Origin: Candidatus Hydrogenedentota bacterium
GTDB taxonomy: Bacteria > Hydrogenedentota > Hydrogenedentia > Hydrogenedentales > CAILVY01
Assembly (NCBI GenBank): GCA_029565395.1
Contig: JAKQOG010000127.1
Location: 1 to 64,000, forward strand
Direction of reading: 5' to 3'
DNA: 64,000 nucleotides
In this document: positions 56,706-64,000 of the stretch, in pieces
Layout: every line of letters starts with the position of its first letter
Position numbering within the stretch: the stretch's first letter is position 1
The notes under the pieces: model-generated
What the model saw: the letters and a program-made list of their open reading frames with translations, nothing else
Told to the model about the DNA's origin: nothing
The model's database searches: none
Program-made: the position numbers and the translations under genes

Positions 56706-59621
56706 ATGAAACAGGCTCGATTTTTGGGAATATCACTCCTGGCCATGGCAGGAGCAATCTTGCTGTCCTTACCCGCGCAAGCGGCCTATGAGCGCATCAA
56801 TAAGATCGATCCGGACGATCCGATGGCGGTGCAAATTTTCCGTCTGGACAACGGCCTGGAGGTGCACATCACGGAGAACCATCAGACCCCGCGGTTTTAC
56901 GCCGAGATCGCGGTGCGGGCCGGCAGCAAGGATGATCCGCCGGAAACCACCGGCCTCGCGCATTATTTCGAGCACCTGATGTTCAAAGGAACACCCAATC
57001 TGGGCACACTTGATTATGCGCAGGAAAAGCCCCATCTGGACCGCATCCAGGACCTTTACGAACAGCATTTTAAGGAGCAGGATCCTGAAAAACGCAAGGA
57101 AATCTATCAGCAAATCGACACCGAAGCGCACGCGGCCGCGCAGTTTGCCATCCCGAATGAATTGGACCGGATATATGGCGAAATGGGCGCAACGAATCTG
57201 AATGCGCACACCTGGGTCGAGGAAACTGTCTATCAGGTGAATCTGCCCTCGAACCGCTTGCGGCAGTGGGCCGTGATGGAGTCGGATCGTTTCCAACATC
57301 CGGTGTTTCGCCTTTTCCCCACGGAACTGGAAGCGGTCTATGAGGAAAAAAACACCTCGTTAGACAACAAGCAGCGGATCATCTTTGAAGCCGTGGGAAA
57401 ACTCCTGTTCAAAAAGCATCCCTACGGCCAATGGCCGACGCTGGGCAACACGGAGCATCTCAAGCAGCCCTCCATCCGCAATATTCAGCATTTCTTCGAC
57501 AAATGGTACGTCCCCGGCAACATGGCAATCATGATCTCCGGAGACGTAAACACCGATGAAACCATTGGGATTATCGACGAGCATTTTTCCATTCTGCCCG
57601 CCAAGAAAGCGCCCAAGCAGGGACATTGGAAAGAAAAGCCTCTGAAAGGCCGGGAATTTACCGAGGTGAATTACGAGGGGGAGGAGTTCGTGCTTTTGGC
57701 GTTCCGCACCGTGAAATCAAATCACAAAGACGTGGAAGCGCTTGGATTGCTTGACATGATTCTCTCCAATTCCACTGCGGGCCTGATCGATCTTAACCTC
57801 GTACAGGCACAAAAGGTTCGTCAGGCCGGCGCGCAGCCCATGGAGTTTAATGATTATGGCGCGGAATTCCTTTTCGCCGTTCCCAAGAAAGGCCAGAGCC
57901 TGGAAGAGGCGGAACGTCTTCTTCTGGACCAGATCGAACTGGTGAAAAAGGGCGAGTTCGAGGATTGGATTCTCACCGCCATCCTAAATGAATATAAGAA
58001 AAACAAAAAGGCCGTTTTGGAGTCGGATGAGGCACGCGCAAGCATGATGACCCAGGCTTGGTTAAGCTATGAATCCTGGGAGCACGCGTTGAACAAGATT
58101 TCCCGCGTGGAAAAGCTCACCAAAAAGGACATCGTGCGGGTGGCCAATAAATATTTCAAAGGCAACTACGTGGCCGGCTACCGCCGCGACAAACAGCACG
58201 AAGTGACCCATGTCGAGAAACCGCCGATCACCCCCGTGGAAATCGATCCCACCCGGGAATCCGCTTTTGGCGCACGCATTTTGGCAATGCCCGTCACTCC
58301 CATTGAACCCGTATTCGTGGATTCCGCGAAAGATTTTAAAGTCAGCCACAACAAAAACGGCGTGGACGTATACTACAAGGAAAATCCCATCAACGATATC
58401 TTCACCTTTTCGCTTTCCGTGGATTTCGGGTCGCATCAGGACAATACCATTGGCGCCGCCGTTCAATTGCTCGACAAATCCGGGACGGAGCGTTTTTCAG
58501 CGGAACAATTGAAAAAGGAATGGTACAAACTTGGCACTGACTTCGGCCTCGGCGCGGGCGACAATGAAACCACCATCACCCTGAGCGGTCTGGACGCCAA
58601 TTTCGACGCGTCGCTCGCACTTCTGATGGAAGTACTCACGAAACCCAAGGCGGACGCCGCCACGCTCGAAGAATTGAAGAAGATTATTCTCGCACAACGC
58701 GCCGATGCTAAAAAGCAAGCGCAGAGCATTGCCAGCGCCATGATTCAATTCAACCGCTATGGACAGGATTCGTTTTTCCTGCGCATGCTCCCGGATGCGG
58801 AGATCAGCGCATTGACCTCCGAACCGCTAATGAAAGTGATAACCAACCTTCTGAGTTACAAACACACCATCAGCTATACAGGTTCCTTGCCTATCGAAAC
58901 CGTGATGGCCGCGCTGGAAAAACATCATCCGGTGGATGCCCCGTTGCAGGATCCTCCGCCCTATCAGTATTTGAAAGCGCGCCAACCCTCTACCTCGGAA
59001 ATCTATCTTTTCGATAAGGAAGCCAACCAAGCCATCGTGCGCCTCGAATTCGGAGGCGTCGACTTTGATGAATCCCTCACGCCCGCCGTACAGCTTTACA
59101 ATGAATACTTTGGCGGCGGCATGGCCGGCATCGTATTTCAGGAACTGCGCGAGTCCCGCGGCCTCGCATACATGGCCGGCGCCGCGTATATGCCCGGTTA
59201 CCGCACAAAAGACCAGAACCTCATGCTGGGCGTGATTCAAACACAAAACGACAAGGCGGCGGAAGCTACGCAAGCCTTTGTTGATCTTATGGACAACATG
59301 CCTGCGTCCGAAGAACGCTTCGCCGCCGCGCGGGAATCCGTGATCAATCAGTACCGCACGGGAAAAATCGGTTTTCGCGAACTCCTGGGTGTCGTACAAA
59401 ATTGGAAACGCCACGATCTCGCGCCCGACCCCCGTATTCAGCGATTCCAAACGCTCCAATCCAGTGGTCTCCAAAGCATCCTGGACTTTCAAGCCAAACA
59501 AATCGCTGGAAAACCCAAATTAATCTCCATCGTCGGTCAAAAAAGCAAAATCAATCTGGAAACCCTTAAAAAACTCGGCCCGATCCGCGAGATTGCCATC
59601 GACGACATATTCGTGAAATGA
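56706..59621 (+). CDS. M16 (insulinase/pitrilysin) family zinc metallopeptidase
   Basis: 971 residues from the ATG at 56706, with GGAG 7 nt upstream. Signal peptide ending in LSLPAQA (about residue 26). The catalytic first module has the inverted zinc site HYFEH (residues 86-90) and the third ligand Glu213/214 in LEAVYEEKN, as in pitrilysin. The middle region contains TGLIDLNLVQAQKVRQAGA and a second M16 module (about 560-970) without HxxEH, with NEYFGGGMAGIVFQELRESRGLAYMAGAAYMPGYRT. A periplasmic or exported oligopeptidase that clears peptides. Converges on the nucleotidase gene with 6 nt between the stops. Confidence 0.92.
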   Translation: MKQARFLGISLLAMAGAILLSLPAQAAYERINKIDPDDPMAVQIFRLDNGLEVHITENHQTPRFYAEIAVRAGSKDDPPETTGLAHYFEHLMFKGTPNLGTLDYAQEKPHLDRIQDLYEQHFKEQDPEKRKEIYQQIDTEAHAAAQFAIPNELDRIYGEMGATNLNAHTWVEETVYQVNLPSNRLRQWAVMESDRFQHPVFRLFPTELEAVYEEKNTSLDNKQRIIFEAVGKLLFKKHPYGQWPTLGNTEHLKQPSIRNIQHFFDKWYVPGNMAIMISGDVNTDETIGIIDEHFSILPAKKAPKQGHWKEKPLKGREFTEVNYEGEEFVLLAFRTVKSNHKDVEALGLLDMILSNSTAGLIDLNLVQAQKVRQAGAQPMEFNDYGAEFLFAVPKKGQSLEEAERLLLDQIELVKKGEFEDWILTAILNEYKKNKKAVLESDEARASMMTQAWLSYESWEHALNKISRVEKLTKKDIVRVANKYFKGNYVAGYRRDKQHEVTHVEKPPITPVEIDPTRESAFGARILAMPVTPIEPVFVDSAKDFKVSHNKNGVDVYYKENPINDIFTFSLSVDFGSHQDNTIGAAVQLLDKSGTERFSAEQLKKEWYKLGTDFGLGAGDNETTITLSGLDANFDASLALLMEVLTKPKADAATLEELKKIILAQRADAKKQAQSIASAMIQFNRYGQDSFFLRMLPDAEISALTSEPLMKVITNLLSYKHTISYTGSLPIETVMAALEKHHPVDAPLQDPPPYQYLKARQPSTSEIYLFDKEANQAIVRLEFGGVDFDESLTPAVQLYNEYFGGGMAGIVFQELRESRGLAYMAGAAYMPGYRTKDQNLMLGVIQTQNDKAAEATQAFVDLMDNMPASEERFAAARESVINQYRTGKIGFRELLGVVQNWKRHDLAPDPRIQRFQTLQSSGLQSILDFQAKQIAGKPKLISIVGQKSKINLETLKKLGPIREIAIDDIFVK

Positions 59622-59627
59622 CCGCGT

Positions 59628-61103
59628 TTACCTGTCATCCTCATCGTCCGTGTCTACGCTGCCGCCATACGATCCGCCGATCTTCGTCAGATACCCGTCC
59701 AGCGTAAGCCCCTGCTGCGTGATGGAGTTGGCCAAAGCGGTGAGTGCGTCAATAAATGTGAAGTCACAGCGTGCGGGTTTTGGCAATTCCCCAGTGCCTT
59801 CCATCGCCTTTTTAAAGCGCGTGTTCCATTCCAACTCAGGCATCACGATTCGATAGGTTTTTGAGGCCTCAAGCGAGGACTTGACTTCCCATCCTCTCTC
59901 GCCTCGTTTGACCTCCGCCTCAAATCCCGCCCATTGCGTCATACCTTTGCCCCGCTTCATCAATCCTTGCAGGTAGTGTTCGATTTGCATGCCCGTGAGC
60001 TCCGCGTTCACGACGATATTTCCCCGCTGGCCGCCCGTCAAAAACAATGCATTTACATCGATGGCGCCCGCAGGAAGACTGCTGCGGATAATTTGACCGG
60101 TATGGCAAAAGGCCGCATCCGCCCCGGATTTTTTCAACAGCGCTTCCGCCGACAGCTTGGCCGAAGCCCCCGAATGTACAGGCTTCTCACACCGGCCCAC
60201 TATTTGTGAAGCCTCCGGGCACAACTCCTGTTCTTTTTGCTGAATCCAGGCGGCCATCGTATCATCGCATGGCACCGTTCCGTGCCGCATTTCCACCGTT
60301 TCCCCTTTTACTCCCACGATTTTCTTCGCATCCAGATCCACCGCGAGTTCCAATCGTCCCACATATTTTGCATAGCTCCCCGCCTGCACAATCACCACGC
60401 CGGTTGACTTCTGCACAATGGGCTGCTTCAACAACTCATGGGTGTGCCCCGTAACAAACACATCCACTTCCGGCGCCAGCACCGACAGCTTCTTCGCGGA
60501 AAGGGACCCCACGTGGCACAACGCAATTTGGAGATGTGTTTCCGGCTTCAACCGTTCCGCTTCCCGCTCCAATGCCGCCCCCGTCTCTTGCTCGCCAAAG
60601 AACTCGCCCTGCTTTGGACGCGTCAGGCCTATTACGGCAACTTTGATTCCCTGAACGTCAAACACTTTTGACGCCGGGAAATACGCATTCCCCTCTTCAT
60701 CCCGCCAATTCAGGCACAGCAATGCGGTACCGGGCACCAGCGTCTGGCATTGCCGTAAATATTTCGGCCCATAATCCGCATCATGATTGCCGATGGTGAC
60801 CGCCGAATACCCGATTTGCCCCAGCGCCTCATACATCAGCCGGCTTTTGGATCTGAAAGACACCATATCGCCTTTGTCCATCACGTCCCCCGCGTCCAAT
60901 ATCAAAACGTCCTTGCGTGCCTCCGCCACCTGCTTGATATATCCCGAAATGTACGCCATCCCCCCTATGCCATCGTATCCCGCACGGATATGATCGTGCA
61001 GATCATTCGTATGCAGAATGAGCAGCGTTCGCGTTTCCGCGGCACACAAAAACGCGGGTATGGCCGCCAATAACAAAAAACAGGTAACTCGTCTGAAATT
61101 CAT
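59628..61103 (-). CDS. Exported 5'-nucleotidase / metallophosphoesterase (UshA-like)
   Basis: 491 residues. Signal peptide MNFRRVTCFLLLAAIPAFLCAA. The two-metal site comprises LHTNDLHDH, LDAGDVMDKGDM, IGNHDADYG, ALCHVGSLS and VTGHTHELL. The C-terminal nucleotidase domain contains SAEALLKKSGADAAFCHTGQIIRSSLPAGAIDVNALFLTGGQRGNIVVNAELTGMQIEHYL. Hydrolyses extracellular nucleotides, in the periplasm. The C-terminal tail is acidic (DTDDEDDR). It follows the phospholipase D-like gene by 18 nt on the same strand, so the two may be an operon. Confidence 0.9.
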   Translation of the reverse strand: MNFRRVTCFLLLAAIPAFLCAAETRTLLILHTNDLHDHIRAGYDGIGGMAYISGYIKQVAEARKDVLILDAGDVMDKGDMVSFRSKSRLMYEALGQIGYSAVTIGNHDADYGPKYLRQCQTLVPGTALLCLNWRDEEGNAYFPASKVFDVQGIKVAVIGLTRPKQGEFFGEQETGAALEREAERLKPETHLQIALCHVGSLSAKKLSVLAPEVDVFVTGHTHELLKQPIVQKSTGVVIVQAGSYAKYVGRLELAVDLDAKKIVGVKGETVEMRHGTVPCDDTMAAWIQQKEQELCPEASQIVGRCEKPVHSGASAKLSAEALLKKSGADAAFCHTGQIIRSSLPAGAIDVNALFLTGGQRGNIVVNAELTGMQIEHYLQGLMKRGKGMTQWAGFEAEVKRGERGWEVKSSLEASKTYRIVMPELEWNTRFKKAMEGTGELPKPARCDFTFIDALTALANSITQQGLTLDGYLTKIGGSYGGSVDTDDEDDR

Positions 61104-61121
61104 GGATAAATCCTTGCCTGA

Positions 61122-62372
61122 TTACTTAAATAACGACTCAAATTCACGGGTATAGGTTTCCGCAATCCCCGCATCGTGGATAATGAGCACGTTCTCGTCA
61201 TTTTTCTTTTCCGCGCTCTTGCTGAAATTGTAGCTGCCGGTGATCACCGTTTCCCCGTCCAGAATCATCACTTTGTCGTGCATGTTATAGTCATTGGCAT
61301 CCGGATGGACCTCCGCGCCGTGCGTGCGAAGGTACTCGTCCATGCAGCTTTCAGAAGACGCGTTGCGCGCCTCCACCACGCCCCGGACCCGCACGCCATT
61401 TTTGATCTGGTCCGCCATGGCCTCCGCAATCGGCTTGCTCGTAAACGAAAAGGCGAGAAAATCAATCCGAGTCCGGCTCTCACGGATTTCACGGATAATT
61501 GCCTTCTGCGGATGATCCTCCGGCGAGAAATAACATTCTATGGCAATGCCGGCCACATTCACGATGGGATATGGCGTGTTTTCAGGCGACCGCCCCCCAA
61601 ACTTTTTCTTGACAAACATCTCTGAAAACTCCGCCGCATAATCCTGCGCCAACTCAGGCGAGTCAATCATCAACGCATTGTTATTGTTCCGGTAAAGATC
61701 ATTTTCCGTCAGATTCGCGGACCCGGTCCACACGCACCGCCCATCCACCACGCAGAATTTGTTATGCATGAACGCCTCCCGGTTGTCGAAAACCACCGGA
61801 ATGCCCGCGCGGATGCAGGATTGAATCGCCTCTCGATCTTCATAATTGGAATCGGAGACCAGCCGTACCGCCACCCCTTTCTGATGCTGGAGAATCAGTG
61901 TGTCCGCAGCCTTTTGCAATTGAAACTCATAAAACGCGGCGTCAATGCTCTGTGTAGCATGTGCCAGCAGCGCAACCAGTTTATCATCTATGCCCCAAGG
62001 CGTCAGCGGCGCGGCAGGCGCGAAAAACACCTGGATAGGCTTGTCGCTGCGGAAGAATCCGGCCACGTCCGGCAACGGCAAGCCAGATTCATCCTTTGGC
62101 GCGTCCGTGTGTTCTACAAGGATTGGCCCCGTTCCCACCGGCGCGTTGCGCGGCTCCGCCGACGGAAGCAACGGTTGCGCAGCGCCCGGCAACGCCGGCA
62201 ATTTCTTTTCTTCTGACAGAACCCACGCTTTTGCCTGTTTTCCAACATCCCCAAGACGGCTAAACCAATCCCCCGCCTCACTGCCGGTGGCCTTTATATA
62301 GGCGGTATAGCCCGCCACGGCGATAGCAGTAATTGCAAGAATGACAACCAATAGTTTTATGCGGCGAAACAT
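61122..62372 (-). CDS. Phospholipase D-like protein with two HKD motifs, membrane-anchored
   Basis: 416 residues from the ATG at 62372 (alternatives 62381 or 62474). An N-terminal membrane anchor (RIKLLVVILAITAIAVAGYTAYI) is followed by a Pro/Ala-rich linker, then two PLD units. The first HKD is MHNKFCVVDGRCVWTGSANLT and the second MHDKVMILDGETVITGSYNFS, each HxKx4D. SIDAAFYEFQ and RIDFLAFSFTS are the strands that precede them. Likely cuts phosphodiester bonds (phospholipid or nucleic acid) outside or at the inner membrane. Upstream of the nucleotidase, so the pair might act on nucleic acids and nucleotides in sequence, which is a guess. Confidence 0.85.
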   Translation of the reverse strand: MFRRIKLLVVILAITAIAVAGYTAYIKATGSEAGDWFSRLGDVGKQAKAWVLSEEKKLPALPGAAQPLLPSAEPRNAPVGTGPILVEHTDAPKDESGLPLPDVAGFFRSDKPIQVFFAPAAPLTPWGIDDKLVALLAHATQSIDAAFYEFQLQKAADTLILQHQKGVAVRLVSDSNYEDREAIQSCIRAGIPVVFDNREAFMHNKFCVVDGRCVWTGSANLTENDLYRNNNNALMIDSPELAQDYAAEFSEMFVKKKFGGRSPENTPYPIVNVAGIAIECYFSPEDHPQKAIIREIRESRTRIDFLAFSFTSKPIAEAMADQIKNGVRVRGVVEARNASSESCMDEYLRTHGAEVHPDANDYNMHDKVMILDGETVITGSYNFSKSAEKKNDENVLIIHDAGIAETYTREFESLFK

Positions 62373-62611
62373 GGGCAGCATCCTAGCAAAACAGCGCCAA
62401 GGGATGAAAGGCCGTTCTCCTCTTTGTTCCCATGGCACACCCAGGGAATTTCTCGGGGTGATAGGGGGCGGCACATGCGGACAGGTCAGACGAGTAACTG
62501 AAGAGATCCGTTTTGTATACGTATGCCTCCTCCCGCCTCAGAGCTTGCCTTGGGAAACAGGGCTGAGTACCATGGTGGGAAAGGCGCAACAAAACAGCGG
62601 AGGATGCAGCC

Positions 62612-63139
62612 ATGCAGATTGCTGTCGGAACTTCGATTATTGAAGTGGCCCAAGGCGATATCACGCGGGAAACGGTCGACGCCATCGTGAATGCAGCCAA
62701 TGAAACGTTGTTGGGCGGCGGCGGCGTGGATGGTGCGATTCATCGCGCAGGCGGTCCGGCGATCCTCGAGGAATGCCGGAAGCTAGGCGGGTGCAAAACC
62801 GGCGATGCAAAGATCACCACAGCGGGGAAAATGCCCGCGCAGTATGTGATCCATACCGTAGGCCCCGTGTATCGCGATGGCGCACACGGCGAACCGGAGA
62901 AGCTCGCCAGTTGTTACCGGCGGAGTCTCGAAGTGGCCCTGGCGAATGGTGTGAAGACCATTTCTTTTCCCGCGATCAGTTGCGGTGTGTATGGATATCC
63001 CATCCCCGACGCCGCGGCGATTGCCATGCAGACTGTAAAAGAATTCCTCGAAACCCACCCTGGCATTGACCGGGTCCGTTTCGTGCTCTTCGGTCAAGGC
63101 ACGTATGGCCCCTTTGAAGCGGCCCTGAAGAAGGCGTGA
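62612..63139 (+). CDS. Macro-domain ADP-ribose hydrolase (YmdB/MacroD type)
   Basis: 175 residues. IIEVAQGDITRETVDAIVNAANETLLGGGGVDGAIHRAGGPAILEECRKLGGCKTGDAKITTAG is the MacroD signature with the ADP-ribose-binding NAAN and GGGGVDGAIHRAGG loop; YVIHTVGPVYRDG and AISCGVYGYP complete the site. Hydrolyses ADP-ribose from acidic residues or O-acetyl-ADP-ribose. GGAGG lies 8 nt upstream. The stop is followed by a copied GGCGTGA string (63133-63146). Confidence 0.93.
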   Translation: MQIAVGTSIIEVAQGDITRETVDAIVNAANETLLGGGGVDGAIHRAGGPAILEECRKLGGCKTGDAKITTAGKMPAQYVIHTVGPVYRDGAHGEPEKLASCYRRSLEVALANGVKTISFPAISCGVYGYPIPDAAAIAMQTVKEFLETHPGIDRVRFVLFGQGTYGPFEAALKKA

Positions 63140-63188
63140 GGCGTGAGGCGCTGAGAGTCTAGCGGCTATTTATTTGGAAGGAGACGTA

Positions 63189-64000
63189 ATGAACAGGATG
63201 AAAAAGGCAATAGTGTGGTGTGTAACGGCGATGGCCTTAACCTTGGGGAGTGCGGCGATGAGTGCGGAAAACTGGCATGAGAATGCTTTTTTCGGGCTTC
63301 ATTATGATCTGCATCCCAATGCAAAGGACACGGAATTGGGCCGCGAGACCACGTATGAACACATCCGTGCAATGCTGGAAAAGGTGAAGCCGGATTTTGT
63401 GCAATATGACTGTAAGGGGCATCCCGGTTACACGGGATATCCGACGAAAGTGGGCTCCCCGTCGCCGGGCATCATGAATGATGCCCTGAAAATCTGGCGG
63501 CAGGTCACGAAAGATATGGGCGTCCCGCTCTCCATTCATTATTCCGGCGTATGGGACACCCGGGCCATTGAAACCCATCCGGAATGGGCACGCATCACGG
63601 TGGAAGGCAAACCGGACCCCAACAACACCTGCCGGACCTGTGCCTATGAAAAAGAGTTAATGATTCCGCAATTGCTCGAAGTCGTCCGCGACTACGACAT
63701 TGACGGCATGTGGATCGATGGCGAAAACTGGGCCAGTCATCCCTGTTGGAGTGATTCCTGCAAAAAAGCTTTTACGGAAAAAACCGGTATTGCGGAAATC
63801 CCCCTGAAAGCGAAGGATGCGCATTGGCCGGAATGGCTCGCTTTTCAGAGGGATCTGTTCACGCAACATGTGACCAATGTGGCCAATGCGGTGCATGCCG
63901 CGAAACCAACATGCCTGGTGTGCAGCAATTGGATGTACAGCGTGCGTCAGCCCGAACCCATCGCCGCGCCCGTAGATTACCTCAGTGGCGATTTTGATCC
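63189..64000 (+). CDS. Exported alpha-L-fucosidase-like glycoside hydrolase (3' partial)
   Basis: Open to the window edge; 270 codons visible. AAGGAG 5 nt before the ATG, signal peptide MNRMKKAIVWCVTAMALTLGSAAMSA. The body ENWHENAFFGLHYDLHPN, EHIRAMLEKVKPDFVQYDCKGHPGYTGYPTKVG and VPLSIHYSGVWDTRAIETHPEW, then YDIDGMWIDGENWASHPCWSDSCKKAF, follows the GH29 alpha-L-fucosidase TIM-barrel layout, with Asp in MWIDGE as the possible nucleophile. GHL-type hydrolases share this layout, so the specificity is uncertain. Its place beside a CE15-like esterase and DUF4838 lipoprotein within about 15 kb suits polysaccharide use. Confidence 0.7.
   Translation, partial: MNRMKKAIVWCVTAMALTLGSAAMSAENWHENAFFGLHYDLHPNAKDTELGRETTYEHIRAMLEKVKPDFVQYDCKGHPGYTGYPTKVGSPSPGIMNDALKIWRQVTKDMGVPLSIHYSGVWDTRAIETHPEWARITVEGKPDPNNTCRTCAYEKELMIPQLLEVVRDYDIDGMWIDGENWASHPCWSDSCKKAFTEKTGIAEIPLKAKDAHWPEWLAFQRDLFTQHVTNVANAVHAAKPTCLVCSNWMYSVRQPEPIAAPVDYLSGDFD

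Noticed and set aside
1-64000. tRNA or rRNA genes
   Set aside because: I looked for GGTTCGANTCC-type T-loops and conserved rRNA strings and found none with a fitting cloverleaf; a covariance search would be needed to be certain.

Overview
The window is a dense bacterial stretch (about 55 % GC by eye) with short intergenic gaps, about 48 protein genes and no rRNA, tRNA or CRISPR array that I could find. The gene mix is a sulfatase, a DUF4838/PA14 lipoprotein, a CE15-like esterase, a fucosidase-like hydrolase, an LL-diaminopimelate aminotransferase, an ADP-forming acyl-CoA synthetase, a homodimeric pyruvate dehydrogenase E1 and a Roco GTPase. With the scattered GC-rich palindromic repeats this suggests an uncultured Gram-negative, polysaccharide-degrading bacterium of the PVC superphylum or a neighbouring candidate phylum such as Hydrogenedentota or Lentisphaerota. 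That placement is inference from gene content only.

Layout. 1-4.0 kb: partial sulfatase, WD40 protein, Roco-type GTPase. 4.0-4.9 kb: repeats and a Phd/PIN toxin-antitoxin pair with a clear promoter and operator. 5-6.7 kb: DapL-type aminotransferase and a PTS EIIA protein. 6.7-13.6 kb: two hybrid histidine kinases flanking a HAD phosphatase/class III aminotransferase operon. 13.7-17.1 kb: miaB, mazEF, ADP-ribosylglycohydrolase. 17.3-24 kb: MFS transporter, YfhO-like membrane protein, aceE, HicB-like antitoxin. 24.3-31.7 kb: a minus-strand surface-glycan operon (membrane spermidine-synthase-like protein, methyltransferase, phosphodiesterase, two GT4 glycosyltransferases with 4-nt stop/start overlaps). 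32.1-32.9 kb: a single-gene unit for a small exported protein with its own promoter, structured leader, consensus Shine-Dalgarno and terminator. 33-36.6 kb: TPR/GT-C protein and an ECF sigma/anti-sigma operon that includes a possible 52-residue microprotein. 37-41 kb: acyl-CoA synthetase (ADP-forming) plus a CoA transferase fused to a GNAT domain. 41-47.7 kb: an accessory segment with repeats, a very large helicase-nuclease gene interrupted by in-frame TAG codons, and a HigA antitoxin. 47.8-51.4 kb: CE15-like esterase and DUF4838 lipoprotein. 51.5-55.8 kb: a second glycan operon (two GT4 enzymes, asparagine synthase, TPR protein). 56-64 kb: AbrB/Doc toxin-antitoxin, M16 peptidase, 5'-nucleotidase, phospholipase D-like protein, macro-domain protein and a partial glycoside hydrolase.

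How the parts fit. Two glycan/exopolysaccharide operons plus sulfatase and glycoside-hydrolase genes point to polysaccharide synthesis and turnover. AceE with the ADP-forming synthetase/CoA transferase pair suggests ATP recovery from acyl-CoA. Three complete toxin-antitoxin pairs, two lone antitoxins, two ADP-ribose-removing enzymes and the helicase-nuclease form a scattered defence and stress layer. The observations I find most worth following are the helicase-nuclease with two in-frame amber codons (42185-47173), the self-contained exported-protein unit (31970-32868), the sigma/microprotein/anti-sigma operon (36607-35090), and palindromic repeat families, one copy of which has been absorbed in frame into the YfhO gene.
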